Shown piece after piece: positions 1 through 6,272 of a stretch of DNA of 6,519 nt (its first letter is position 1; each line of letters starts with the position of its first letter). Below the pieces are notes generated by a model. That model was not told the origin of the DNA. It ran no database searches and was given only the letters and a program-made list of their open reading frames with translations. This DNA is from CANJBX01 sp041487815. GTDB lineage: Bacteria > Pseudomonadota > Alphaproteobacteria > Rhizobiales > Xanthobacteraceae. The position numbers and the translations under genes are program-made. The stretch is taken from NCBI GenBank assembly GCA_041487815.1, contig JBGPOB010000216.1, forward strand, positions 1 through 6,519, given 5' to 3'.

Positions 1-681
1 CCGCGGCAAATTCTCGATATCTTCTTGTCACCTGCCGGGCCCGATGCACCCGTCGCCATGTTCATCCACGGCGGCTACTGGCGCGCGCTGCAACCATCGG
101 CCTTCAGCCAGGTCGCGGCCGGGCTCAATGCGCGCGGCGTGACGGTCGCGCTGGCAGGCTATGATCTCTGCCCTCAAGTAGGCATCGGCGACATTGTTGC
201 GGAAATCCAGCAGGCTTGTCTCTTCCTCTGGCGGAGATTCGGGAAGCGGCTCCTGCTGTTCGGCCATTCCGCCGGCGGCCATCTCAGCGCCACGACGTTC
301 GCGACCAATTGGCCGGCGCTGGGCGGCCCCGCCATGCTGGTGCCGGCGGCGATGGCGATCTCCGGCCTGTTTGATCTCGAACCGATGATCGCGACGTCCA
401 TGAATGTCGATTTCAAGCTCGACGCCGCCGCGGCGCGCCGCCTGTCGCCGCTCTATTGGTCGCCGCCCAAGGGTGGGATTTTCGACGCCGTTGTCGGCGG
501 CGCGGAATCGAGTGAATTCCTGCGCCAGAGCCGCACGATCGCCGACGCCTGGAGCAAAGCTGGAGTAACCACGCGCTATCGGGCGATTGCCGGCGCCAAC
601 CATTTTACCGTGATCGAGCCGCTGGCGAACGCAGGAAGCACGTTGGTCAATCGCCTCGTTGAACTATTACCGCACACCTAG
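1..681 (+). CDS. Alpha/beta hydrolase, kynurenine formamidase-like (5' end missing)
   Basis: This is the C-terminal part of a serine hydrolase of the arylformamidase/esterase-like alpha/beta-hydrolase group. The frame is open from base 1 (PRQILDIF... precedes any start), so the real start lies outside the window. Bacterial relatives are usually about 270-300 residues, so roughly 50-70 N-terminal residues are probably missing. The TTG at 25 is an in-frame codon, not a likely start. Numbering from that TTG, the oxyanion-hole motif HGGYW is at 15-19, the nucleophile Ser82 is in GHSAGGH, SGLFDLEP is at 113-120, the acid region GGAESSEF is at 158-165, and the catalytic His193 is in GANHFTVIE. The animal formamidases I recall have HDSPEF at the acid position, so the acid here would be Glu161 instead of Asp. 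Substrate is unknown: N-formylkynurenine is possible, but these enzymes are often just annotated as esterases. Its stop overlaps the stop of the convergent permease gene. Confidence 0.85.
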   Translation, partial: PRQILDIFLSPAGPDAPVAMFIHGGYWRALQPSAFSQVAAGLNARGVTVALAGYDLCPQVGIGDIVAEIQQACLFLWRRFGKRLLLFGHSAGGHLSATTFATNWPALGGPAMLVPAAMAISGLFDLEPMIATSMNVDFKLDAAAARRLSPLYWSPPKGGIFDAVVGGAESSEFLRQSRTIADAWSKAGVTTRYRAIAGANHFTVIEPLANAGSTLVNRLVELLPHT

Positions 682-1442
682 AACCAATAGCGCCACGCAA
701 ACACTGCCGTCAGCATCGCTCCGACCGCCGTCACAACCACGCGCATGACGTTGTGCGGAACGATCTGCGCCAACCGCGCCCCGATGAACGCACCGACCAG
801 AGCGCCCGCCATCATCACCAGCGCCGGCTGCCAGCGCACCGCGCCCTGCGCGGTGAAGACGCCGGCGGCGACGACACTGTTCAGACTGGTGACGAGATTC
901 TTGGTGACGTTGGCGGAGCGATAGTCGCCACCGGTCCCGATCGACAGGACGCCGATGAGCAGAACGCCGACCCCGGCGCCGAAATAGCCGCCATAAAACG
1001 AGACCGGGAAAATCACGCCCATACTGTGGGACCAGCGCTGCGCCCCCTGGCTCGCGGCGCGCACGCGCAGCCACGTGCTGATGCGGCCACCGAACGCGAA
1101 CAGCACGGTCGCGAACGCCATCAACACCGGAACGAAATAGGCAAATACCTTTTCCGGCGTTGCCAACAGTAACAACGCGCCCGCAAAGGCGCCGATGAGC
1201 GAGGCAACGACAAGCCCCGCGAACGCACGATCGATCGGCGGCAGTTGCGCGCGATCGTAAAGCGCGGCGAGAAAATTTCCGGGCGTCAGCGCCACCAGAT
1301 TGCAAACGGTCGCGACCACGGGCGGCAACCCGACCGACAGCAGCGCCGGATACGTCACCAGCGCCGCACCGCCGACGAGCGACGAAATAATGCCGCCGAC
1401 AACGCCGGCGGCAACCAGCAGAACAATGTGAAATACATCCAT
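678..1442 (-). CDS. TauE/SafE-family membrane permease (putative sulfite/organosulfonate exporter)
   Basis: This 254-residue integral inner-membrane protein belongs to the TauE/SafE (DUF81) transporter family, whose characterised members move sulfite, sulfoacetate or related anions. About eight hydrophobic segments can be seen, near residues 4-26, 31-52, 76-93, 100-118, 143-167, 182-200, 205-225 and 233-251. The family's internal duplication shows as two related motifs: GGAALVTYPALLSVGLPP with VCNLVALTPG in the first half, and YGGYFGAGVGVLLIGVL with NVTKNLVTSLNSVVA in the second. Length fits the family. I chose the ATG at 1440-1442 (MDVFHIVLL) because the first membrane segment begins right after it. 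An in-frame GTG at 1488-1490 would add 16 polar residues and has GGGA upstream, but that motif lies in the repeat at 1490-1572. The chosen ATG has no clear Shine-Dalgarno. It could be read through from gcdH upstream on the same strand. Substrate is not predictable. Confidence 0.88.
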   Translation of the reverse strand: MDVFHIVLLVAAGVVGGIISSLVGGAALVTYPALLSVGLPPVVATVCNLVALTPGNFLAALYDRAQLPPIDRAFAGLVVASLIGAFAGALLLLATPEKVFAYFVPVLMAFATVLFAFGGRISTWLRVRAASQGAQRWSHSMGVIFPVSFYGGYFGAGVGVLLIGVLSIGTGGDYRSANVTKNLVTSLNSVVAAGVFTAQGAVRWQPALVMMAGALVGAFIGARLAQIVPHNVMRVVVTAVGAMLTAVFAWRYWF

Positions 1443-1489
1443 GGCGCAGGTTAGAGCGCGTCCCGTTTTAATAAAACCATGTTTCGACA

Positions 1490-1572
1490 CGCTCGTTCCC
1501 GCGCAAGCGGGGACCCAGAGCCGCGCTTCCTCGCATTCCAGTGCTGGATTCCCGCTTTCGCGGGAATGAGCG
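1490..1572. repeat. Palindromic intergenic repeat: 29-bp inverted arms, each a hairpin
   Basis: The arm at 1490-1518 and the reverse complement of the arm at 1544-1572 match at 25 of 29 positions, with a 25-bp spacer. Each arm is itself a hairpin. The left stem around 1497-1512 has a GCAA loop on the + strand. The right stem, ATTCCCGC at 1548-1555 paired with GCGGGAAT at 1560-1567, is perfect over 8 bp; read from the minus strand its loop is GAAA. It starts about 12 bp past the gcdH stop, so on the gcdH transcript it would form a very stable GNRA-capped hairpin. No T run follows, so it is not a standard intrinsic terminator. It looks like a dispersed REP-like element of alphaproteobacterial genomes; copy number cannot be seen here. 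Confidence 0.75.
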
Positions 1573-1579
1573 GAACGGT

Positions 1580-2791
1580 TTAGAAAAACGCCTGGATTCC
1601 GGTCTGCGCGCGACCCAGGATCAGCGCATGAATGTCATGCGTGCCCTCGTAGGTGTTGACGGTTTCGAGGTTCGCCATCACGCGCATGATATGAAACTCC
1701 TCGGAAATCCCGTTGCCGCCGTGCATGTCGCGTGCAACGCGCGCGATTTCGAGCGCCTTGCCGCAGTTGTTGCGCTTCATCAGCGATACCGACGGCGGCG
1801 CGGCGGTGCCGGCTTCCATCATTCGCCCGAGCCGCAGCGCGCCGGCAAGACCAAGCGCGATTTCGGTTTGCATGTCGGCGAGCTTTTTCTGAACGAGCTG
1901 ATTGGCCGCCAGCGGGCGGCCGAATTGTTTGCGCTCCAGAACATATTGTCGCGCGCGATGCCAGCAGAATTCCGCCGCGCCCATAGCGCCCCAGGCGATG
2001 CCGAAACGCGCATTGTTGAGGCAGCCGAACGGCCCTGCCAGCCCGTTCGCGTTCGGCAACAGATTGTCCTCGGGAACGACTGCGTCCTGCAGAACGATTT
2101 CACCGGTAACAGAGATGCGCATCGACAGCTTGCCGGTGATCTTCGGCGTCGAAAAGCCCGGCGTTCCGCGCTCGACAATGAACCCGCGGATGGCGCCGTC
2201 CAACTTGGCCCAAACCACCGCGACATCGGCGATCGGCGCATTGGTGATCCACATTTTGGCGCCGTTGAGCTTGTAGCCGCCGGCCACCTTCTCGGCGCGG
2301 GTCACCATCGAACCGGGGTCGGAGCCATGGTCGGGCTCGGTCAGGCCGAAGCAGCCGACGATCTCGCCCTTGGCAAGCCTGGGCAAATATTTGCGCCGCT
2401 GCGCCTCGCTCCCGTAAGCGAAAATCGGATACATCACGAGCGACGACTGCACCGACATCGCCGAGCGATATCCGGAATCAACGCGGTCGAGTTCGCGCGC
2501 GATCAGCCCGTACGAGACGTAGCCAAGGCCCGCGCCGCCATATTCCTCGGGAAAGGTCGCGCCGAGCAGCCCCAGCGAACCCATTTCCGCAATGACCGCG
2601 CGATCAAATTTTTCCTCGCGAAATGCTTCGATGACGCCGGGGAACAACTGGTCCTGCGCAAAGCGGCGCGTGCTGTCGCGCACCATGCGCTCTTCGGAGG
2701 TCAGTTCCGCTTCGATCCCGAGGGGGTCGTCCCAGTTGAATGTGACTTTGCCAACGGCGGGCTCTTGGCGCACTTCGGCGCGTGGCGACAT
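1580..2791 (-). CDS. gcdH: Glutaryl-CoA dehydrogenase
   Basis: This FAD-dependent acyl-CoA dehydrogenase (403 residues, normal length) oxidises and decarboxylates glutaryl-CoA to crotonyl-CoA, the late step of lysine, tryptophan and some aromatic or dicarboxylate breakdown. It passes electrons to electron-transfer flavoprotein in the cytoplasm. Family motifs are close to human GCDH: SGYRSAMSVQSS (106-117) with Arg109 matching the glutarate-binding Arg94, FGLTEPDHGSDP (148-159), MWITNAPIADVAVVWAK (180-196), GPFGCLNNARFGIAWG (253-268), KRNNCGKALEIAR (339-351) and NTYEGTHDIHALILGRA (379-395). The catalytic base is Glu382. Tyr381 before it is kept; a Val there marks the non-decarboxylating enzyme of Desulfococcus, so this one should decarboxylate. 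The human Glu87 position appears to be Asp102. The start is supported by GGGAG at 2799-2803, 7 nt upstream. The gene is divergent from the dehydrogenase cluster and followed by a palindromic repeat. No CoA-transferase gene, a frequent gcdH neighbour, lies within the window. Confidence 0.97.
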   Translation of the reverse strand: MSPRAEVRQEPAVGKVTFNWDDPLGIEAELTSEERMVRDSTRRFAQDQLFPGVIEAFREEKFDRAVIAEMGSLGLLGATFPEEYGGAGLGYVSYGLIARELDRVDSGYRSAMSVQSSLVMYPIFAYGSEAQRRKYLPRLAKGEIVGCFGLTEPDHGSDPGSMVTRAEKVAGGYKLNGAKMWITNAPIADVAVVWAKLDGAIRGFIVERGTPGFSTPKITGKLSMRISVTGEIVLQDAVVPEDNLLPNANGLAGPFGCLNNARFGIAWGAMGAAEFCWHRARQYVLERKQFGRPLAANQLVQKKLADMQTEIALGLAGALRLGRMMEAGTAAPPSVSLMKRNNCGKALEIARVARDMHGGNGISEEFHIMRVMANLETVNTYEGTHDIHALILGRAQTGIQAFF

Positions 2792-2902
2792 CGCAGGTCT
2801 CCCAAGTGCATCCCGGCCAATCGCGGCGGGTCAGCCTGACTATAGCGCTAACCCCTGATAAACTCACGCTCGCAGCATCGCCAAGTCCGCGACCGGTGGG
2901 CC
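2792..2902. promoter_or_regulatory. Divergent intergenic region between gcdH and the SDR-LLM-hydrolase cluster
   Basis: These 111 bp separate two head-to-head genes and must hold the promoter of gcdH and probably that of the three-gene cluster. On the minus strand, TATAGT (2844-2839) matches five of six bases of a -10 box and lies 47 bp from the gcdH start, though no convincing -35 is seen at the right distance. It overlaps the 8-bp perfect palindrome TAGCGCTA at 2843-2850, a possible small operator half. On the + strand only weak matches are seen (CTGACT 2836-2841 and GATAAA 2857-2862, spacing 15). The gcdH Shine-Dalgarno GGGAG is at 2799-2803. The SDR start has only a poor GGTGGG two bases upstream. 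Promoter positions are guesses from consensus. Confidence 0.45.
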
Positions 2903-3763
2903 ATGAAGGAATTCAGAAATAAGACTGCGTTCGTGACGGGAGCAGCCAGCGGCGTCGGGCTGGCGCTGGCGCGGACGTTTCTGGACCGCGGCATGAACGT
3001 CATGCTGGCCGATGTCGAGAAAGCGGCGCTGCAGGCCGCGGCGCACAGCCTTTCGAACTACGGCAACCGGGTCGCGAGCGTGCTGTGCGACGCCGCCGTC
3101 GGAGAGGCGATCGAGGACGCCGCCGCCAGGACGTTTGAGCGGTTCGGTCCTGTGCATGTTCTATGCAACAACGCCGGGGTGTCGCGCGGGGGCAGCGTCG
3201 AAGAGATCGCTCTCGCTGACTGGGAATGGGTGATCGGGGTCAATCTCTACGGCATGATTCACGGCATCCGCGCTTTCCTGCCGCACATGAAGGCCCACGG
3301 CGAGCCGAGCCATATCATTTCAACGTCATCGATGTCCGGCCTGACGCCGAAGGCGCTGGCCGGACCCTATGGCGCCACCAAATTTGCGATCGTCGGGCTG
3401 TCGCACGTCCTGCAGCAGGAGCTGGCCGGCAGCAATGTCGGGGTCAGCGTGCTCTGCCCCGGCTGGACCCGCACCAATATGCCGGACAACGGCCGCAACC
3501 GGCCCGCGCGCTATGGCGGCGCTTATGACTATCGCGCCGATCCAGTGCTTGCGGAGCGTAACCGGCAATACGTCGAGGGTTCGCGCGCGGGGCTCGATCC
3601 GCTCGATCTCGCGGCGCTGGTCATGCGCGCCATTGAGGAAAACGAATTCTATATCGTGACGCAGCCCGACCGCCGCGGCGATGTCGAGGCGCGCTACAAT
3701 GAAATTCTCGACGCGTTCGACGCCGCCAAGGAGCGGCTGCCGAAGATACTCAAGACCGGCTAA
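2903..3763 (+). CDS. Short-chain dehydrogenase/reductase (classical SDR, probably NAD-dependent)
   Basis: This 286-residue cytoplasmic oxidoreductase has a Rossmann fold and interconverts an alcohol and a ketone or aldehyde. The classical SDR motifs are all present in order: cofactor-binding TGAASGVG at 12-19, NNAG at 89-92, structural Asn114 in VNLYG, catalytic Ser143 in STSSMSG, Tyr156 and Lys160 in YGATK, and PG at 186-187. Asp37 at the end of the second strand (MLAD) normally contacts the adenine ribose and favours NAD over NADP. The roughly 40 residues beyond the core suggest an extended substrate-binding C-terminus. The ATG start is right for the fold, although its ribosome binding site is weak. 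It is the first gene of the three-gene + strand cluster, with a 39-bp spacer and no visible terminator before the LLM gene. The substrate cannot be read from sequence. Confidence 0.93.
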   Translation: MKEFRNKTAFVTGAASGVGLALARTFLDRGMNVMLADVEKAALQAAAHSLSNYGNRVASVLCDAAVGEAIEDAAARTFERFGPVHVLCNNAGVSRGGSVEEIALADWEWVIGVNLYGMIHGIRAFLPHMKAHGEPSHIISTSSMSGLTPKALAGPYGATKFAIVGLSHVLQQELAGSNVGVSVLCPGWTRTNMPDNGRNRPARYGGAYDYRADPVLAERNRQYVEGSRAGLDPLDLAALVMRAIEENEFYIVTQPDRRGDVEARYNEILDAFDAAKERLPKILKTG

Positions 3764-3790
3764 ACTGGCGGCCCGATAACGACATCACGT

Positions 3791-3795
3791 GGAGG
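3791..3795 (+). promoter_or_regulatory. Strong Shine-Dalgarno for the LLM gene (decides a GTG start)
   Basis: GGAGG lies 7 nt before the GTG at 3803-3805. This supports the GTG start, since no in-frame ATG with a comparable site is seen, and it is the best ribosome binding site in the cluster. Internal translation of the LLM enzyme may therefore exceed that of the SDR before it. Confidence 0.8.
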
Positions 3796-3802
3796 AACGA
3801 TC

Positions 3803-5047
3803 GTGAAATTCCACTGGTTCCATCTGATGCCCTATCCGTATCTGCCGGATAATTTCAAGCAGAAGCATCGCTCGGTCTGGGTCGACCTCCCCGCCGCGGA
3901 TATTTACGACCCGATTAAGGGTCACCAGGTCTACAACGACTATCTCGATCAGCTCGAATTCGCCGAGCGCGCCGGCTTCGACGGCATCTGCGTCAACGAG
4001 CATCACCAGAACGGTTATGGGCTGATGCCCTCTCCCAACCTGATGGCGGCGGCGCTGGCGCGGCGCACGTCAAAGGCCAAGCTCGTGGTGCTCGGCAATT
4101 CCGTCGCGCTCTACGACCCGGCGATCCGCGTCGCCGAAGAAATGGCGATGCTCGACGTCCTGTCCGGCGGTCGGCTGGTGTCCGGATTTCCGGTCGGTAC
4201 CGGCATGGACACCGCATTCTGCTATGGCGCCAACCCGGCGACACTGCGCGACAAGTATCGCGAGGGCGTCGAATTGATCGTCAAGGCCTGGAAAACGCGC
4301 AGACCCTTCGCCTTCAACGGCAAGTACACCAAGCTACGCTACGTCAATCCCTGGCCGGTGCCGATCCAGACCCCGCACCCGCCGATCTGGATTCCGGGCG
4401 GCGGATCGATCGAGACGTGGGAATGGTGCGTGAAGAACGACTTTCTCTACGCCTATCTTTCCTACTGGGGATATGAATCCGGCCGCCCGGTGATCGACGG
4501 CTTCTGGGAGACGGTTTCGCGCCTGGGCGGCGAGATCAATCCCTACCGCGCCGGCTTCCTGCAATTCGTCGGCGTCGCGGAGAACGACGCGGAAGCCGAG
4601 CGGCTTTACGCGGAGCCGGCGGAATATTTCTACAATCGCTGCTTCCACATTTCTCCCGAGTTCTACAATCCGCCCGGCTACGCCAGCATCGCCACCATCC
4701 GCAAAGGCGTCAACAGCCAGGTGGTGAAGGCCTCGCAGCACCTGCGCACCGCTTCGGTCAAGTGGAAGCACCTGATCGACGATGGCGTCATCATCGCCGG
4801 CAGCCCGCAGACCATCGTCGACCGCCTCAACGACATGGCCGACAAGCTCAACGTCGGGCACGTCTTGTTGCTTTGCCACTTCGGCAACATGAAAAACGAC
4901 ACCGTCTACTACAACACCACGCGCTTCGCTCGCGAAGTAATACCCAAGCTGCGCCATCGCTTCAGCGAATACGAGGACCGCTGGTGGCCCAAATCGCCGC
5001 TGACCGATGTGCAGAAGCCGGCGGCGCTGTCGACGGCCGCCGAATGA
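3803..5047 (+). CDS. LLM-class flavin-dependent oxidoreductase (luciferase-like monooxygenase)
   Basis: This 414-residue TIM-barrel protein belongs to the bacterial luciferase-like superfamily, whose members use reduced FMN (or F420 in some lineages) to oxygenate or oxidise small organic substrates. Visible signatures are MKFHWFHLMPYPYLP at the N-terminus, FDGICVNEHHQNGYGLMPSPN at about 59-79 with Glu66-His67-His68 as in luciferase alpha-like proteins, MLDVLSGGRLVSGFPVGTG at 116-134, the YREGVELIVKAW helix at 152-163, and HPPIWIPGGG at about 191-200. The last 40 residues or so are polar and Pro/Ala-rich, probably a flexible tail. No flavin reductase is encoded in the window, so reduced flavin would come from elsewhere. 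It lies 39 bp after the SDR and overlaps the hydrolase by 4 bp, which suggests a pathway with both. A type II Baeyer-Villiger-like role is possible; alkane, sulfonate or nitro-compound oxidation cannot be excluded. Confidence 0.92.
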   Translation: MKFHWFHLMPYPYLPDNFKQKHRSVWVDLPAADIYDPIKGHQVYNDYLDQLEFAERAGFDGICVNEHHQNGYGLMPSPNLMAAALARRTSKAKLVVLGNSVALYDPAIRVAEEMAMLDVLSGGRLVSGFPVGTGMDTAFCYGANPATLRDKYREGVELIVKAWKTRRPFAFNGKYTKLRYVNPWPVPIQTPHPPIWIPGGGSIETWEWCVKNDFLYAYLSYWGYESGRPVIDGFWETVSRLGGEINPYRAGFLQFVGVAENDAEAERLYAEPAEYFYNRCFHISPEFYNPPGYASIATIRKGVNSQVVKASQHLRTASVKWKHLIDDGVIIAGSPQTIVDRLNDMADKLNVGHVLLLCHFGNMKNDTVYYNTTRFAREVIPKLRHRFSEYEDRWWPKSPLTDVQKPAALSTAAE

Positions 5048-5886
5048 CGGTGCCGGAGCCCATGATGCTGACGAGTGAAAGCGTGGCGCTGCCGGGCGGA
5101 CGCACCAGCCGCGTCCTGCGCGGCGGCATCGGACCGACGGTCGTGTGGCTGCATGGCCCGCACGGATTGCGCGGGCACGATCCGGTCGTCGCGGAACTTG
5201 CGCGGCGCTATTCGGTCATCGCGCCGCTATCGCCCGGCTTCGCCGACCTCGCGGAGCTTGACGACATCGACAGCGTGCATGATCTCGCGCTGCACTATGA
5301 CGCCTTGTTCGACGCACTGGGACTCCAGGCCATTACGCTCCTCGGCCATTCGTTCGGCGCCATGGTCGCGGCCGAATATGCCGCGCATTATCCGCGGCGC
5401 GTGGCGAAGCTGGTGCTGATGTCGCCATTCGGACTGTGGCGCGACGACCATCCGGTCGCCGATTTCTTCGGCGTCCCCTACATGACGTTCGACAAGCTCG
5501 TCTGGAAGTCGGGCAAGGTATCGCCGGAAATGTCCGATCCCGCCGACGAGCCGAACGACCCGATCGAGAAGCAGGTAGCGGTGGCGCAGGCGCTGACGAC
5601 GGTGGCCAAATTCATCTGGCCGATCCCGGACCGCGGTCTGCGCCGGCGATTGCCGCGCGTCACCGCGCCGACGCTCGTGATCTTCGGCGCCGATGACGCC
5701 GTAATCCCGCCGATCTATGCCGATGAGTTTGCCGCCGCCATTCGCCATGCGCGCAAGGCGGTGATCGCCGACGCCGCACACATGGTCCCCTACGAGCAAC
5801 GGGCCGAGGTCTTCACGCTGCTGGATGCCTTCCTTGGCGACGCCGGCGCACGCTCAAGCGCGGCGATGACCGGAGCGCATGGCTAG
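5044..5886 (+). CDS. Alpha/beta-fold hydrolase, translationally coupled to the LLM gene
   Basis: This is a 280-residue cytoplasmic serine hydrolase of the alpha/beta fold with the full triad: Ser103 in the nucleophile elbow GHSFGA (101-106), Asp218 in GADDAVIPP (215-223) and His246 in DAAHMVPYE (243-251). The oxyanion-hole HG is at 37-38 (VVWLHGPHG), and a cap region is likely around 130-200. Such enzymes cleave esters, lactones or C-C bonds of ring-cleavage products. The ATG at 5044 overlaps the LLM stop as ATGA, the usual sign of translational coupling. However, two more in-frame ATGs at 5062 and 5065 follow GGAG (5055-5058), and the one at 5065 has a normal 6-nt spacing, so the protein may begin at residue 8 (MLTSES). 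No intrinsic terminator is seen after the stop. The order SDR-LLM-hydrolase suggests it acts on the product of the LLM enzyme. Confidence 0.92.
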   Translation: MTVPEPMMLTSESVALPGGRTSRVLRGGIGPTVVWLHGPHGLRGHDPVVAELARRYSVIAPLSPGFADLAELDDIDSVHDLALHYDALFDALGLQAITLLGHSFGAMVAAEYAAHYPRRVAKLVLMSPFGLWRDDHPVADFFGVPYMTFDKLVWKSGKVSPEMSDPADEPNDPIEKQVAVAQALTTVAKFIWPIPDRGLRRRLPRVTAPTLVIFGADDAVIPPIYADEFAAAIRHARKAVIADAAHMVPYEQRAEVFTLLDAFLGDAGARSSAAMTGAHG

Positions 5887-5975
5887 GCCTTTCGCGTCGA
5901 TATTTTGACTACGATCAAACGAATTCGCTGGGATGCGCGCATCTTATCTTCGATGGCAATCGGAGAGGCATACCC

Positions 5976-6083
5976 ATGCCACAGGACACCCTTATCATTG
6001 TCGGTGCGGTTACAGTCGCGTTTCTGATTTTCGCCAGCGTGCTTTATTGGGCGGAACGGCGAACGCGCAATCTGTCGCACTGA
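5976..6083 (+). CDS. Small single-span membrane protein (35 residues)
   Basis: An ATG at 5976 opens a 35-codon frame ending in TGA at 6081-6083. It starts MPQDTLIIVGAV, runs through one hydrophobic helix at about residues 6-24 (LIIVGAVTVAFLIFASVLY), then WAERRTRNLSH. The positively charged tail after the helix predicts an N-out/C-in inner-membrane anchor by the positive-inside rule. It has a strong Shine-Dalgarno, GGAGAGG at 5962-5968, with 7-nt spacing. Ribosome binding site, an uninterrupted membrane helix, a Trp at the interface and a charged tail together make chance unlikely. I believe similar tiny proteins are annotated as hypothetical in Bradyrhizobium relatives, but this is from memory. 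A possible promoter, TTGACT at 5905-5910, lacks a good -10. It lies 89 bp after the hydrolase with no terminator between, so it may be on the same transcript. Function unknown; many such proteins regulate or bind a larger membrane complex. Confidence 0.75.
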   Translation: MPQDTLIIVGAVTVAFLIFASVLYWAERRTRNLSH

Positions 6084-6091
6084 CGCCGCCT

Positions 6092-6229
6092 GTCATTGCG
6101 AGCAAAGCGAAGCAATCTCCCGATCGGAAAATTGCTCATGTTTGCGCGCGTCCAACCGAAGATTGCTTCGTCGCCGCTTCCGCCTTCGCCCCGCGGGCTA
6201 CGGCAAACAGGCCAATTCCTCGCAATGAC
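6092..6229. repeat. Palindromic intergenic repeat with nested inverted repeats
   Basis: The element is bounded by perfect 11-bp inverted ends, GTCATTGCGAG at 6092-6102 and CTCGCAATGAC at 6219-6229. Inside, CGAAGCAATCT at 6108-6118 is the exact reverse complement of AGATTGCTTCG at 6160-6170. It could fold as a long two-level stem. The sequence type (CATTGCGAG...GAAGCAATC) recurs through Bradyrhizobium-like genomes in my memory, as a dispersed non-coding repeat. It begins 8 bp after the small membrane protein stop and so might act as its mRNA 3' end. A long frame across it on the + strand has no protein-like character. The bases between it and the hairpin at 6273 hold nothing I recognise. Confidence 0.75.
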
Positions 6230-6272
6230 GTTAGCTTCGCGGTAGTCCCACCGCCGTTGCCCCTGCCGCGCG

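Noticed and set aside
1497..1567. An intrinsic terminator after gcdH
   Set aside because: Stable hairpins are present, but no T run follows on the minus strand; it fits a dispersed repeat better.
1541..2839. A 432-codon open frame on the + strand opposite gcdH
   Set aside because: It lies antisense to a clear gcdH, is full of Arg, His and Ala in a low-complexity pattern and has no recognisable domain. High-GC genes often leave such open antisense frames.
4762..5043. An in-frame N-terminal extension of the coupled hydrolase
   Set aside because: The extra 94 residues overlap the LLM gene, are rich in Arg and His, and precede the natural start of the fold at 5044 or 5065.
5905..5934. A sigma-70-like promoter for the small membrane protein (TTGACT then TGGGAT, 18-nt spacing)
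   Set aside because: The -35 is good but the -10 matches only three of six bases, so I did not list it as a feature.
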